The position numbers were made by a program, and so were the translations under genes. A model generated the notes under the pieces. It was not told the DNA's origin, ran no database searches, and saw nothing but the letters and a program-made list of their open reading frames with translations. Of a DNA stretch of 64,000 nt, positions 10,088 to 21,760 are shown one piece after another. This DNA is from Notospermus geniculatus (lineage: Eukaryota; Nemertea; Pilidiophora; Heteronemertea; Lineidae), in assembly GCA_002633025.1 (NCBI GenBank), contig NMRB01000399.1, positions 337,883 through 401,882 on the forward strand, in the 5' to 3' direction. Within the stretch, counting starts at the first letter, position 1, and the number at the start of each line of letters is the position of its first letter.

Positions 10088-10254
10088 TGGTCTGACAGGA
10101 ATCCAGGCCATATGCAGTCAGAGGCCGTTTTTTGTTCGGTTCGGCGAGGGATTAGGATACATGACAATAAAAACCATGCCATTTGAATATAACCTCACAA
10201 TAGCAGATTCGAATAGGCAGTGGACCATTCCTTTCACACCTGCCATACAATGAG

Positions 10255-11052
10255 GTTCCTTCATGACATGAATGGAGTTCGAATTCAACAGGTCTTTGGG
10301 ATTCTTGTTCTTAAAGGACCTCTAGAGGCCGCTTTTTAGTGCATATTGATATGATTACTAACAGAGAATTGATGGCATGAGGATCCAACTTGAGCATCAT
10401 TTTTGAAGGAAGATTTCATCAATGTCAAAATCTGATACACAATCATGGTTACTAGTGCCACCTGATGTGTAGTCGCAGTACTTTAGTAACCCAATAGCAA
10501 GCTGCCTCTAGAGCCCCTTTAAGCAGCAGCCTTGCACATTAGATAAGCTTGCTGAACCAAACGTTGGACCTGGAGTAGGGTTACTGTTTCTTCCCTCGCT
10601 TCAAGGTTGATTTGTCCCTGAAATGGTGATAAGGGAAGCATAATGGATACATGAAAGACCAACACCTCGTTTTAACTGGAAAGAAAGAAGTAGGCCTATC
10701 AGTCATTTGATCGTGCGTTGTACCTGAAGATGTCGCTCAGACAAGATTTGTACCATTGTATGGGGCCACTTCTTGTCTTCAATCAGGAATCACGAACTTC
10801 CTCATTGTGAACTGATATGAAGGCCTGTGATTCAAGTTGAATACCTACACGGGTCTGATAGATGCGTGTTTTGGGTAGGCTCAGGCTCTGTGAACCGTCA
10901 ACCCCTTGGAGGTACCAGCTCCGGCAGTTTTCTCAAGTACAAGAGTAAACTGGCCGGATGTGGAACTTGTTCTGAGAGGTGAATCTCCAGACGCTACACT
11001 GTGCTTTTCCTGAACCACCTACCGAAGTCGTCGCTGCTGTGTCGCTGTAAAC
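10255..11052. repeat. Source segment of an 800-bp duplication (copy at 25892-26698)
   Basis: It matches 25892-26698 in the same orientation with roughly ten substitutions and a few 1-9 bp indels. It spans the 3' flank and the last 120 bp of coding sequence of the VWA gene. The exon continues past the breakpoint here, so this copy is the original. Confidence 0.9.
10315..10518. mobile_element. TTAA-flanked fold-back element in the VWA gene 3' flank
   Basis: TTAA at 10311-10314 and 10519-10522 flanks ends AGGACCTCTAGAGGC and GCCTCTAGAGCCCCT. It is also present inside the duplicated copy (25952-26165), so it was in place before that duplication. A TTAA target points to piggyBac- or Kolobok-type mobilisation. 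Confidence 0.75.
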
Positions 11053-13372
11053 ACGGAACAACGGTTTGATCTCAGACAGTTTGTCAAATCTGGCATATCG
11101 TTTTGCCCTTCCTGTCACCTTTGGCAGATCACCGTCCCGGAAATTAAGTTGGAACACTTTCACGCCTGCACGGAAAAACAATACAAAATAATCAAGAGGT
11201 GTAACAAGAGGAAAAGATACCCAGGAACCTTCTTGCCTGATTTCGTTGAGTCCAAAATCATCGCCCCAGTTCCTCCTCACCTTCTCGTTCAAACCTTTCA
11301 TGAAGTTTCTTGGAAACATCCTTCGCGTTTATTTCTTTGGAAACCTTATCAAAGCTTTGTCTCACTTCGTCTTTCACCTTGTTTTTGATCTTATGCAATG
11401 ACAGAACTTCTTTGGCGCTACCTATTATAATCTGCAATAAAGGTTAGGGAAACAGGACATGAGGATGTCAGGTTAAGGCGAACAGCGGCTCGTCAGTTCA
11501 TCCTACAGGACTGATTTGTGTTTGCCAGTGTTGCACCTTCATGGCGAAGGATCAACAATGATGCGCCTATCCTCAGACTCAAAAGCATTCTGTCATGTCT
11601 GTACAAAGAATAACCCAGTGGTGACTTACGTCAGCCATGTTTCCAGCATTTGACATTGGAATGTAGAGACCTCCAGTGATCCATGTCAGTGCCATGTAGA
11701 ACTCTCGGTTGTGCTTCACCGGTGGTTCCACTGCCAGCATGTGAAGTGTCACACTTTTCTCACCAAGAGCGTTTGCAATCTGGATGGGGTCTCGTTTATC
11801 CGGGCAACCTAAAATATGCAGGTATTGTGAGGTTTCGCAATGGGACAGGGCATCAGCTGGAGAAAATTTGTATCTCATTCTGGGGACAAACACAAGTCTT
11901 GGAAAACAAGATGACATTGTAAATGTCTCCATCATGATCTGATTGATCGGGAACCATAACAAATCGAGTGGAAACAAAATCTGTTCATATGGAGATATAA
12001 CTTGTTTTGATTCGAGACAACAGACACTCCGGTGGAAACAGCTGAGAATCCTTGCATCCTTAACCAGTTGGAGACAAGTTCATCTCAAGTGGAGACCCAG
12101 TTATGTCCACTGAGTACTTGCAGAAAAACGTTGTTGGACGGATGTAACCTACCTTCCGGGTAATGGTCCACATTCTCCCGGCGTAGACCGTATGGTGGTG
12201 CGTCAGTCACTAACACGCAGATACAAGATTCGGATTTCCAGTTTAGGTTCAACGCAGAATGCAGTCCACAGGTCACAGCTTCAGCAAGGTCAAACCCTTT
12301 TATGTGGATAAAAATATAAACGTGTAAACTCGACTCCCCTGAGCTTCTTCTCAAAAACACGTTCGCATGCACATCCTTTGGGAAGACGATCTTTTCTCAG
12401 TGGATTCGTCCCAGCCAATGACTTGACGAGAGAGAATGCGAAATTCAAAGGCTCCACTCTCATACATTGACCCCTCACCCACATGTACATGTTCATGTAG
12501 GTAAAGGGGTTGCCTGATTTAGAGCTATACCCAGATAGAAGTACAACGCAGAATCAAAACAGACGAAGAACAAACAAAAGCATGATGCGATGGACCTTAG
12601 AGAAAATGAAGATATAACTCACCAGAACCAGTGTCACACTTATCTAGTGCTTTCTGCATGGTTTTCAAATCGGTGAAGTCTAGAACCTTAACTACATAAC
12701 CCGGTGAACCATGGTCACGAAATTGAACAAGAGCAAGCCGAACTTTGACCAGCTTCGTTCGATCCCAAGTGGCTTGAGAAATAGCCATCGCAATATGAGA
12801 TATTCTCTAAAATAGAAGAATAGGGGAGAAAATTTGGAGAAACAAGGGCATCTGTCGCAACTTTCCTACTTCCCATCCGCGGGTGCAACAATTCGGACAG
12901 AATTATCAGTGTTCTGACTGGTCTGAAGTCTACACTCGCCCAACCACTCGTGTGATTGGAAGTCGATCTGAAGTTTAATCAACAGAGGACATTTTGATCG
13001 CATCCTCATGCTCTTGATTTGTAATATCGAAGGCTGCGGGGTACGAAATTCACGTGGACCTGTCGGCTCTCTGAGCTAATCAAGCGTTTCACTCTAGTAC
13101 ACAACCATGTCATTGGTCAGTTTCACAAAATGGTGGTGATATGCCTCCTCCAGTATGCAGTTCATCTTTAAACTTTGCGGCCAGAATAACTCGAGCACAG
13201 AACCAGTGGGGGTCGAGTGTGATGACGAAAGGGCTTGCACCGAATTTTGAAACCCTTTGAATGTGGTGAACCTACCCTCTTTGCTTCCTGGATATGTGAC
13301 CCCATGCTGAGAGTACAATCTAGTACGAACGCCAAGCCAAGGCTCCCGCTGGCCATTTCTGCGGACTCGGGG
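10933..13372 (-). CDS. VWA-domain protein of the VWK/alpha-kinase-associated type (6 exons)
   Basis: Exons on the minus strand: 13372-13276, 12806-12623, 12296-12153, 11808-11630, 11431-11281 and 11165-10933. All borders are GT-AG and phases match (0,1,1,0,1). From the ATG at 13356 this gives 323 aa. The VWA fold is complete: strand 1 with the MIDAS-like D13-C-T15-L-S17-M, a LALVQFRDH strand, TGSGFDLAEAV, VCVLVTDAPPYGL-like CICVLVTDAPPYG, the CPDKRDPIQIANAL helix, VTLHMLAVEP and ITGGLYIPMSNAGNMADIII. This DAPPHG/ITGG pattern is that of VWA domains in Dictyostelium VwkA-type alpha-kinases and their animal relatives. No kinase domain follows; a 77-residue tail ends at TGA. The function is unknown, probably cytosolic and metal-dependent binding. 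Exon a opens one base out of codon phase, so coding could begin in an earlier exon; a possible donor lies near 13637. Confidence 0.85.
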
Positions 13373-13790
13373 CTGAAATGAACGAACTGATTACTGATTC
13401 AAGCTCATTGACCACTTGTTGCTGCCCATTCCACACTATCAAATTTTTGATCAAATTTTCTGATTAGATCTATGCTGAATAAGGGTTGCATGTCATTCAA
13501 AATATCATAGCCATCCTAACATGCCAGCGATAACAGCTCAGTAAAACGGAGTTTTTTTCTGCGAATATGATAGTAGTGTGTGATTCACTAAAGATCGAAA
13601 TGCGGCGGACAATACAACAGCAAGCCAAGAACCTACCTTAAATATCAGAGCTATAACCAAAACCTTGAGGTGTGCTTATCTTTTCGCGTTTGTCCCGTCT
13701 CACTGCGGCACGTTATTTACTCCACTCATAGACTCCTTGGTATCGATTCGGAGAATCCGGTGGGGAATCCTACGAAAGCCCAGAGTGCTC
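13373..13790. other. 5' flank of the VWA gene
   Basis: It includes the acceptor tract of exon a and a candidate upstream (untranslated) exon whose donor AAG|GTAGGTTC lies near 13637 on the minus strand. Otherwise nothing is recognised. Confidence 0.35.
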
Positions 13791-13794
13791 ATTC

Positions 13795-13960
13795 AAATTT
13801 CAAATTTCAACTTTGAATTTTGAAAATTGAAGTCAACAAATAGTACCACTTCAAATTTCAAATTTCAACTTTGCATTTTGAAATTTGAAGTCAACAATTA
13901 GTACCACTTCAAATTTCAAAGTTCAATATTGAATTTTGAAGTGAAGAAATAGTGCAAAAT
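13795..13960. repeat. Palindromic AT-rich satellite cluster (TTCAAATTTCAAAATTCAA)
   Basis: Units built from CTTCAAATTTCAAAATTCAA and its inverse, about 40 bp each, are separated by short linkers such as GTACTAATTGTTGA. The same array recurs at 15245-15545 and 15943-16045. Confidence 0.85.
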
Positions 13961-14300
13961 GCGTGGGGACTACAAGGTAACCTACTGATAATGCCTTTAC
14001 TCCTTGCTGGATAGCCTAAGTGTCATCCTTTAAATTAGTAAGATGAAGTTTCGTGCTGATTATAACAATAACTAGCATAGTGCCCGTCCTACGGATGGGT
14101 GGAGGTGGCACCATAGGGAGTAAGGGTGGCCATGAGGTCATGCCGACGACACTGTTGAAAGTCCCTGTATATTATGGTTTTTAGTAGTTTTTCAGCGGAA
14201 AATCTTTCCAAATCAGGGTATGAATCGTGCAAATGACAAGTGAATACGTCCCCCCGTCCCGGACGGGTAGTGCCGATTCTTGGACATTTGCCCCAATGAC

Positions 14301-15011
14301 GCCGAATGGGTCAATGTCGTCCTGGGTATACCTTATGTTTACCCAGGATCATCCTGGGTAATCCTTTTCTTTACCCAGGACGGCCATGGGTAAACATAAG
14401 GATCCTTAACATTACCCAGGTTGGAGTTCCCGAGTGGTGTAGTGAGGTTGATATTCAGCGTAAATCATGAAATGAAGGGTGGCCTCGAACTAGGCCTATA
14501 GCTCCTAAGTCCTTGAGAATTTACTATCGGTCCTTTTTGAAAAGTTGTAGGGATTGGTCTTTTCTCCCTATTCCACACCCCGGAGCAGGTATAGCGGTAA
14601 TTTTCAGCCCTTTCGAGTACTGATCGTACTGCATGCTCTGCAAAAAGTAAATTCATGAAAATGACGAAATGCACACGGATCATACATGTTCTACCTAGGC
14701 CTATCACTCCTAAGTCCTTGAGAATTTACTATCGGTCCCTTTTGAAAAGTTGTAGGGATTGGTCTTGTCTTCCTATTGCAAACCCCGGAGGAGGTATAGC
14801 GGTAATTTTCAGCCCTTTTTAGCAATGATCCCACTGCATGTTCTCTGCCGAAAGAGACGCAAGTACAGCATGATTCGGCGGGAACTTCCAAGCTGGGTAA
14901 AGTTAAGGATCCTTATGTTTACCCAGGATGATCCTGGGTAAAGAAAATGATTACCCAGGATAATCCTGGGTAAACATAAGGTATACCCAGGACGACATTG
15001 ACCCATTCAGC
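14301..15011. mobile_element. Mutator-like fold-back element, GCYGAATGGGTCAATGTCG family
   Basis: Termini GCCGAATGGGTCAATGTCG and CGACATTGACCCATTCAGC are inverted repeats. The flanking 9-mers are CCCAATGAC (14292-14300) and CCAAATGAC (15012-15020), one mismatch. Each end holds several CCTGGGTA / TACCCAGG hairpins. The centre is an internal tandem duplication (about 14500-14690 and 14705-14870). It is a reverse-oriented relative of 25197-25724. Confidence 0.85.
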
Positions 15012-15020
15012 CCAAATGAC

Positions 15021-15240
15021 ACTGCCCCCGACATTTGCCCCTGGAATTTTGCCCGCCGTACATTTACCCCGTAGGACATCCCCCAGGACATCTCCCCGTA
15101 CATTTACCCCGTAGGACTTCTGTCTGGGGGTAGATATCCTGGGGGGGGGGGGGNNNNNNNNNNNNNNNNNNNNNNNNNNNNNNNNNNNNNNNNGGGGGGG
15201 GGGGGGGGGGGCGGAAGTCCAATGGGAGTTGAGCGGCGCT
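15021..15240. repeat. ACATTTACCCC-type short repeats around a 40-N gap
   Basis: Repeated ACATTTRCCCC and GTAGGACATCCCCC words are followed by G homopolymers on both sides of the unsequenced 15154-15193. The gap is probably a long poly-G/poly-C tract. Confidence 0.8.
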
Positions 15241-15244
15241 GTTA

Positions 15245-15545
15245 CTCACTTCAAATTTCAAAATTCAAAGTTGAATTTCGAAATTTGAAGTGGTACTATT
15301 TGTTGACTTCAAATTTCAAAATTCAACGTTGAATTTTGAAATTTGAAGCGGCGCTATTATTCACTTCAAATTTCAAAATTCAATATTGAATTTTGAAATT
15401 TGAAGTGGTACTAATTGTTGACTTCAAATTTCAAAATTCAAAGTTGAAATTTGAAATTTGAAGCGGCGCTATTATTCACTTCAAATTTCAAAATTCAACT
15501 TTGAATTTTGAAATTTGAAGCGTCGCTATTATTCACTTCAAAGGG
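15245..15545. repeat. Palindromic AT-rich satellite cluster, second block
   Basis: Five units of TTCAAATTTCAAAATTCAA with its inverse alternate with two linkers, GCGGCGCTATTATTCAC and GTGGTACTAATTGTTGA. The unit is about 60 bp with linker. The same family is at 13795 and 15943. Confidence 0.9.
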
Positions 15546-15700
15546 GCTGTATATTACTTAAAGCCTTGAATTTTACGACATTTTCAAAGTGTTAGGACTG
15601 TACAGGTAGAGGTCTCACATCCTCGTGATGGTCCCCAAAATGCTTGCCTGATACGTACACCCTTAGTCAAAAATAAATGCCTAGCTAATTTTCCGGCATA
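15546..15700. mobile_element. Fragment of the TTAA element seen at 22095-22374
   Basis: The stretch from TTAAAGCCTTGAATTTTACG through GGTCCCCAAAATGCTTG matches the interior of the 22095 element. Only the left part is present. Confidence 0.6.
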
Positions 15701-15942
15701 TCTCAATGAATATTTTTCATAGCAACGTATATTTTTCATAGTCACGTTTTCTTTTCATACGCATAATCAGTCTAGTTGTTGTAGTCCATGGCAAAAGCTG
15801 AAATAACAGCGTTTTACCATAGCCTATCCTGTCGCCATGGTCGCCGACACTGCGACAGGCTGACGGGAGAGAGTAACGACGCAATCCGTACTCTCACAGT
15901 CAAACAAAGCCTCAAATTGTGCGGGTATTAGAAATTTAACAC

Positions 15943-16045
15943 TTCACTTCAAATTTCAAAATTCAAAGTTGAAATTTGAAATTTGAAGCGGCGCTATTAT
16001 TCACTTCAAATTTCAAAATTCAAAGTTGAAATTTGAAATTTGAAT
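15943..16045. repeat. Palindromic AT-rich satellite, third block
   Basis: Two units of the TTCAAATTTCAAAATTCAA palindrome with the GCGGCGCTATTATTCAC linker, about 400 bp from the second block. Confidence 0.85.
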
Positions 16046-16181
16046 GAGCACTTTCGTAAGATGAAGATCACTAAAGGTTCTTCACCACATGACGAGTTTT
16101 CTCGCACTAGTATGTTCGTTGAGTAAAATTTCAAGTGGAGTCTCCAGCAACGTAGACGTCAGAGAGAAAATCATCGCTGTA

Positions 16182-16340
16182 CAGTCATTTGCAAAAGTTT
16201 AAGGCCACTTGTCAATTTTGTTTTAAAAAAAAAGATGAACGTAAACTTTACCACAACGAGATTTTGTGTTGCATTTTCGGTACAAAAATAACGTTGTCGT
16301 TAACGTTTACGTTTATCGTTTGATTTCTAAACATCCCTAG
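16182..16340. mobile_element. Transposon remnants: Tc1-like terminus and partial fold-back
   Basis: TACAGTCATTTGCAAAAGTT resembles a Tc1/mariner terminal repeat preceded by TA. The stretch AACGTAAACTTTACCACAAC to AACGTTTACGTTTATCGTTT is a degraded relative of the arms of the element at 48805-49126, ending in CATCCCTA. Confidence 0.45.
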
Positions 16341-16954
16341 TCATGGCCAACAGGCGATCGGAATTTATCCACATGACCTGTCATTAATAATTCCTGTACA
16401 CCGTCAGTTTTTTCCAGGACTGACCTCTTAATGTGTAAAAGAGACTATTATTTCTTTCATCTGTAGTTTGTTGCACTACTTCGACAGTGCTGCCATCTGA
16501 GTGATGGCAAGATCACTGCAATGTCCAGTTCTTTCGCCTTGAGTATAATGTCCAATATCCAACGCACAGATCAGACAGTTTTCACCTTTCTGACTCTGCC
16601 TACAAACGTTTTAGTGCACCGGACTTCTTTTCGCGTTGGAATGACGTCACTCAAGATGGCTGCCTCCATGGTAGCACATCGTTATGTTTACCTCACAAAA
16701 TCACGTTATCAGATTCGACGAAGCTAAGACCCGTCGCTTCGGTTGCTTCTAAAATGGAAACTATTTCTGCCGGTGTAACTGCGGAAACCGAAGCACAACC
16801 ATAGGTGTAATTAAATTCGCCGCAAAAAAGTGCAACACAAAATCATGAAGAAAGTTTGAACATCCTAGTAGGCCTAGTTGGTGTTTTGGTAGGCCAACAT
16901 TTCTAAAGTGAGCGGTAAGATCCTTATTTTATTAAGGTGTAGATCGGCTTGTTA
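16341..16954. other. Intergenic, nothing recognised
   Basis: No supported gene, RNA or repeat unit beyond generic AT-rich sequence. Confidence 0.5.
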
Positions 16955-17480
16955 TTGGCGAGGCTTCGCAAATCTGACTAAACACGAAGTACGAAATACG
17001 AAATTCAACATCATTTCCAGGACATAATGTATTTCAGGAGATGGTTGCTACCACAAGTGTCCCTGCTGCCGGTGCGTCTTTTTGCATATCATGTAAGACA
17101 GAGAGAGTAGTTATGGTGCATCTTGAATTTTTAAATTTTCACTTCGTATCTACGAAGTCGATACGAAAGATAAATTTCAAAGTTTAATATACACTGTAAC
17201 TCTCTCGGTCTAAGACTAACGTCATATGCTAAAAGACGCTCTTGCAGCAGGCGATATTCGTGGTACCAACCATCTCCTGAAATACTTTACGTCATGGAAA
17301 TGAAGTCCAATTTCGTACTTCGTGCTTCGTGTTTCGTCCGACTTGCGAAACCTCCCTATTCACTGTGCTCGTTCCGAGCGAAGTGATAAGACCGTACGCC
17401 AATAAAGCCTAAGATACAAGTGGAGCAACCGAAAACACTGAAGGCCGTTCCTCTGGCGAGCGAGATTGAGCCTCGCCAAT
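16955..17480. mobile_element. Fold-back element with CACGAAGTACGAAATACG arms
   Basis: The core inverted repeat runs from CACGAAGTACGAAATACGAA (about 16982) to TTCGTACTTCGTGCTTCGTG (about 17317), with inner arms containing ACTCTCTCGGTCTAAG-type sequence. Outer words GGCGAGGCT and AGCCTCGCC also pair, suggesting a larger host element. A second copy at 21946-22470 carries a nested insertion. Confidence 0.7.
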
Positions 17481-18753
17481 TGAACAGTCACCATATTGGT
17501 AACTCACAAAGTAGTACGTACTAACTCCAGAGGATTTAATCTGTATATGAATTACCGAGACGAAATGATTTGATATTTATTACTAACGGATGTTGGGTGG
17601 CGATAAAATATAATGATACCTGATCATGATCATCGAATGGATAGAACGGAAATCTCACCAGGATAAATCTGGGTGTGTGATTTTGATTTTATTCATGTTT
17701 TCTGTGGGTTCCTTTTTCGTGGCGGCCGACGTTAACTTTGATCTTTAGGCAACCTGGTTTTTTGGTTTACAGACCCGATAAATGTACAGTCGTGCCCAGA
17801 AGTTTACATATACCCATAAAGGAATCAACCATAAAGGTTTAACTGCGAACGATGAACTTACTGAGGGATACACTTCATGTGTTGCCACCAGATGTCTCTC
17901 ACTGCCTACACTGCATGTGTTTTCCAAATCATTTTTTTTAATTGGCAGTTCATTGGGAGCATCGGCTCACCTAGTCACATGTCCAATCTCCATCTGGCGT
18001 TAGGTAAAGCATGGGCCCTTAACATAAAGGTTTGACCCTTTAAGCCCGTGTCACACTCTCCTGAAATTAGATATCCGATGGTCACACGAATATGGAATTT
18101 TTGAATTTCGCGTGAAGATAGCCCCGAAGTCAACTTCCAGAATCTTGCAAATTTTCGATCCCAACCGGGGTCTTTTTCTGTCTGGCACTTTCAGTACGAC
18201 TTCCAAAGGTTTCGTCCATATTCGTGTGTCCATCTGGTGTCAACTTCGGGACAGTGTGAAGCCTGCATTATGGATGTTATTCTTTTTACTATGATCGGAA
18301 GTTGAGAGGCGCCGAGTTGCCATCTGCCTATGGTCAGATGGTAGGCCTAATTAAGCTTCTAGCCACCTTTGGTAGTGACTTAATAATATAAACTGTTTGT
18401 AAATTATTATGCATAATTTGAGTAATCGTTGAGACTTTGGGACTATTGACTGGCCCTGGGTTGAGCCCCAACACTCATCAGGGGCGGGAAACTTTCCCGT
18501 AAGAAAGAAAGAAAACGTCCGGTCTGGTCAACACATCAGGCTAAAATGCGCAGTTTATTTATAACAAGAAATAGAAGTTACATCAACTCTATTAATAGAA
18601 GAAGCATGATTGGTCGGTTCAAACAGGTCAAAGGTTGACCAAACAACAACTTCAAATGTAATTTCAAGGAGATAGTCTAGATGGCAGCACCGTATGGTCC
18701 AGGAGGGAGGACAATTCACAACAGGGACATTCGGATGTTCACCTTCGGTAATC
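17481..18753. other. Intergenic; includes a Tc1-like terminus
   Basis: TACAGTCGTGCCCAGAAGTT at 17780-17799 fits a Tc1/mariner terminal inverted repeat next to TA, but no transposase is present. A pair GATCCCAACCGGGGTCTTTT (18158) recurs at 51301. Nothing else is recognised. Confidence 0.45.
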
Positions 18754-18762
18754 GGCACTTTG

Positions 18763-19109
18763 GCTGAAAGGGTAAATGTCGTCCTGGGTATATGCAAAGA
18801 TTACCCAGGATCTCAGTCTTTACTAAAAGAATACCCTGGGTGTAGTTTCGGTAGCCGAACATCACCCAGCATCCGGAAGGAACAAGTCCTATTTAGAAAT
18901 CCCGTTGAATCTCGCGGTCTCGCGGTAGCTGTTCATGACATTCTTCAGGCGGTCACGTGACCACTGGCGAGACAACCTCAAATCCAGGTGTCACATTACG
19001 ATCCTGGGTGATGTTCGGCTACCGAAAGTACACCCAGGGTATTGTTTCAGGGTTATTGAGATCCTGGGTAATATTTGTATATACCCAGGACGACATTTAC
19101 CCTTTCAGC
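18763..19109. mobile_element. Mutator-like fold-back element with perfect 9-bp TSD
   Basis: Termini GCTGAAAGGGTAAATGTCG and CGACATTTACCCTTTCAGC are perfectly complementary. GGCACTTTG flanks both sides (18754-18762, 19110-19118). The interior is a series of CCTGGGT/ACCCAGG hairpins. It is the smallest complete member (347 bp) of the 14301/25197/27528 family. Confidence 0.9.
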
Positions 19110-19118
19110 GGCACTTTG

Positions 19119-19502
19119 TTGGCTGTATGATTGTTCCAAATCATATTTTCAAGCGGATGTCCTGATTGTCTTAACTGCGCGTTTGACCTGCTTTGTGATT
19201 ATGCCTACTATCAAAAAAAGGTCTATTTTATCAATTTTGCTATTATGTTCAGAGAACCTGAATATGCTGTGAGTTGTTTGGTATTTCGTTTCATTCAAAC
19301 CGCGGTAAGCCCACGTAACCTGGAAATACAAACTAAGTTATTCTGAAAAGACAGCCAAACTTTTCAGTTACGAGAGAGAACTTTACAAATATGCACGTGT
19401 AAGCGGTCCTCTGTGCGTTTTGCAGTTTGTCCGGCGCGGAGTGACTGCCGTGAGTAGACCTACTAATATTTGTTGTGGCGCAAGTGTGAGGAGTGTTGAG
19501 GA
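19119..19502. other. Intergenic, nothing recognised
   Basis: AT-rich sequence between a fold-back element and a SINE, with no gene supported. Confidence 0.5.
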
Positions 19503-19856
19503 GCGGGGTGGTGTAGTGGTTAGCGAGACGGACTTCTGGGCAGAAGGTCCCGGGTTCGATTCCCAGTCCTGACCAAGAAAAAACACGCTCGCTTGTGACC
19601 TTGAGCAAGTCACTTTGCCTCACTTGCTTCACCCACCCAGGTGTAAAAGGGGTACCTGGCTGGTAGTGATGGTCTATGTGAATGTTAGTCCAAGAGCGCT
19701 GAAATCAGCTGCCGGGACTGTAATACTTCCTTGGGAGTGGAGAAAGTTAATTGGAATGAACAGACCTATAACTGGGAGTAATAATGTAAAGCGCATTGAG
19801 CAGGTCAACTGGAAATGCGCTATATAAGAACTAACATTATTATTATTACTGGAAAA
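19503..19856 (+). mobile_element. tRNA-derived SINE, apparently full length
   Basis: The tRNA-like head has box A (TGGTGTAGTGGTTAGCGAG) and box B (GGTTCGATTCC). The body contains GACCTTGAGCAAGTCACTTT and GTGTAAAAGGGGTACCTGG. The 3' tail AAATGCGCTATATAAGAACT ends in a TTA microsatellite. The body and tail resemble Deu-type SINEs known from deuterostomes; that class assignment is from memory of the family and should be tested. Confidence 0.8.
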
Positions 19857-19883
19857 ACTGAAATAATGATAGGCGAAGTGGGC

Positions 19884-20245
19884 TCAAACTGTGATAACTG
19901 ATAATTTGCCAATGATAATTTGGTGGTCTGCAGTTTATACAGTACTATTAACTGGTGTGAAACTTGTCACGTGGATCATCCCCTCCCGTCCCCTCCCCTT
20001 ATCTCTTATCATATTGGCACTAGCCTAGATACGAGGTAGCAAGGTGGTTGGGCTACAGTGCAACAATGCCGCTGTGGCCGCATTCCAACTGCTTTGCTTG
20101 GCCTTGTTATTTCATTATTATTATACCCTACACTGTACATGTGTTAAGGCCAGTGTATAGTTTATTCCATTGTTAAAAGCTATTATTACAGTTTCGGATT
20201 CTTAGCGGGTTTCCGCGGAATTCCGTGGTTTCTCCATGCCGCAAT
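19884..20245. mobile_element. Second copy of the 45124-45485 element, inverted
   Basis: The sequence from TTTGGTGGTCTGCAGTTTAT through TTTCTCCATGCCG is the reverse complement of most of 45124-45445. Its right terminus (CCGTGGTTTCTCCATGCCG) is recognisable; the left terminus is lost. Confidence 0.75.
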
Positions 20246-20959
20246 GATAATCGACGAGTTGTGGCATACATGTAGGCCTTGCGCAATATACCGGCAGATC
20301 TGTCGGCTTACAGGGGAATATCGCAGCCGGCTATGGGGCGCTATCGTAATGTCATCATCGAGGATCATGCTTTAGGACTGTTCATACATGTATATACTCT
20401 AGATTCATTCTTCTACGGTTACTTCATGTATTCATGCTGTAGGTTTAGTCCTAGCCCATAATATTAGACCACACAAAGAATTTATTGATTCAATTCAACA
20501 CAACTGGCCAATGAGTCCGCGAAGACTGCTTTGTTGGCAGGCACTATTAAAAGAGTGTTCGTTTCAACCACTATTCCCTTATGAAGATAAGGATGTCAAC
20601 AATCTGTGGTCGGATAAATCAGTCTTCAATAGCCCTTTCCCTCCTCGCCTGTCAGTCACACTGAACAGCTCTTTATTTTGCCATGCATATTCAATAGGGT
20701 AAGCGGCCATGGGTGTTCAGTAAAGTGGCCTTAGAAGAACGAATCTAGAGTATTTTATAAGGTTACTGTACAAGACAGGAGCTCGAAAAGACCGCAGAGT
20801 TGGAGTTTCTCTGCTAAATAATTCCTACTCCGCGGGAGTAGGGCCGCAAATACGATAAATCAGTCTAGTCATCATCACTGTACAAATAATGGTCGCTCCC
20901 TTCGGGGAACGATTCCGCCTGTTGCGTTCCGTTCCGCTTTTTCCAGTAAGCCGAAGCAA
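20246..20959. other. Intergenic, nothing recognised
   Basis: No gene is supported. A GGAACG/CGTTCC-rich patch lies near 20900-20935. Confidence 0.45.
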
Positions 20960-21268
20960 CCTGCTCAGAAGCTGAACTTAGGACGACAATGGGTCTTTCA
21001 ATGTGACAATGATCCGAAGCATACCTCCAGAATGGTTACTGGATGGCTTCAGAGGAAGAAGATAGATGTCCTGGAATGGCATGCATAGCGCCCAGACCTA
21101 AATCCAATCGAAAATCTGTTGACAGAGTTGAAAATAAGAGTGTGAAAAGGGAAGCCAACGAATCTGACCCAACTCTACCAAATTTGTCAGGACGAATGGG
21201 TTAAAATCCCTCCTGCGTACTCTAAGAGACTAATTAAGAGTTATCACACATGCCAAGACAAGAACTGA
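20960..21268 (+). pseudogene. Dead Tc1-family transposase, C-terminal part
   Basis: Translation shows the Tc1 catalytic core order: WVFQCDNDPKHTS (second catalytic aspartate block), GWLQRKKIDVLEW, then RPDLNPIENL (third acidic residue region) and a QICQDEWVKIPP helix. In-frame stops at the end of EWHA and after LKIRV interrupt it. The N-terminal DNA-binding half and both terminal repeats are missing. Confidence 0.85.
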
Positions 21269-21389
21269 ATCGGACCGAAACTTGATGTCATATAGGTCAT
21301 CTGACATAGGGGTATATAAATGTACCAACAAAGTTTCAAGTAAATGTACCAAGTTTCAGGTCAATAGCCAAAGCAGTTATGAAATGTGC

Positions 21390-21760
21390 CATCAAATGAC
21401 CAAAATTTGAACTTTGACCTCTGTGACCTTGAAAAGTCGGTCAAATCAAAAATCAATTATATATGTCATGCATCCTCATTAGAAACACCAATGATAAAAA
21501 TTTGGAGACGATCCAGTCATTAGTTCAGGAGTTATTGCACTTTTTGTGTTTTTGGTTTCCGCCACCTGGTAGCCAAGCTTAGAATATAATCGGTCATAGG
21601 TTATAGGTCATAGGTAATGGTGTCATAGGTCATCTGACCTAGAGGTATATACCAAGTTTCAGGTCAATAGCACCCGCGGTTACGAAACGTGCTACCAAAA
21701 GGCAAAATTTTAAACTTTGACTTCTGTGACTTCTGCTCTCCACTGCGTTACATCGCACAT
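21390..21760. repeat. Dispersed repeat with TTTGACCTCTGTGACC and GCCACCTGGT words
   Basis: It is shared with 28530-28603 plus 29503-29800: TTTGACCTNTGTGACCTTGA, GGAGNNGATC-AGTCATTAG, TTATTGCACTTTTTGTGTTT and TTTCCGCCACCTGGT in the same order. It shows what the 28-29.8 kb copy looked like before an insertion split it. Confidence 0.75.
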
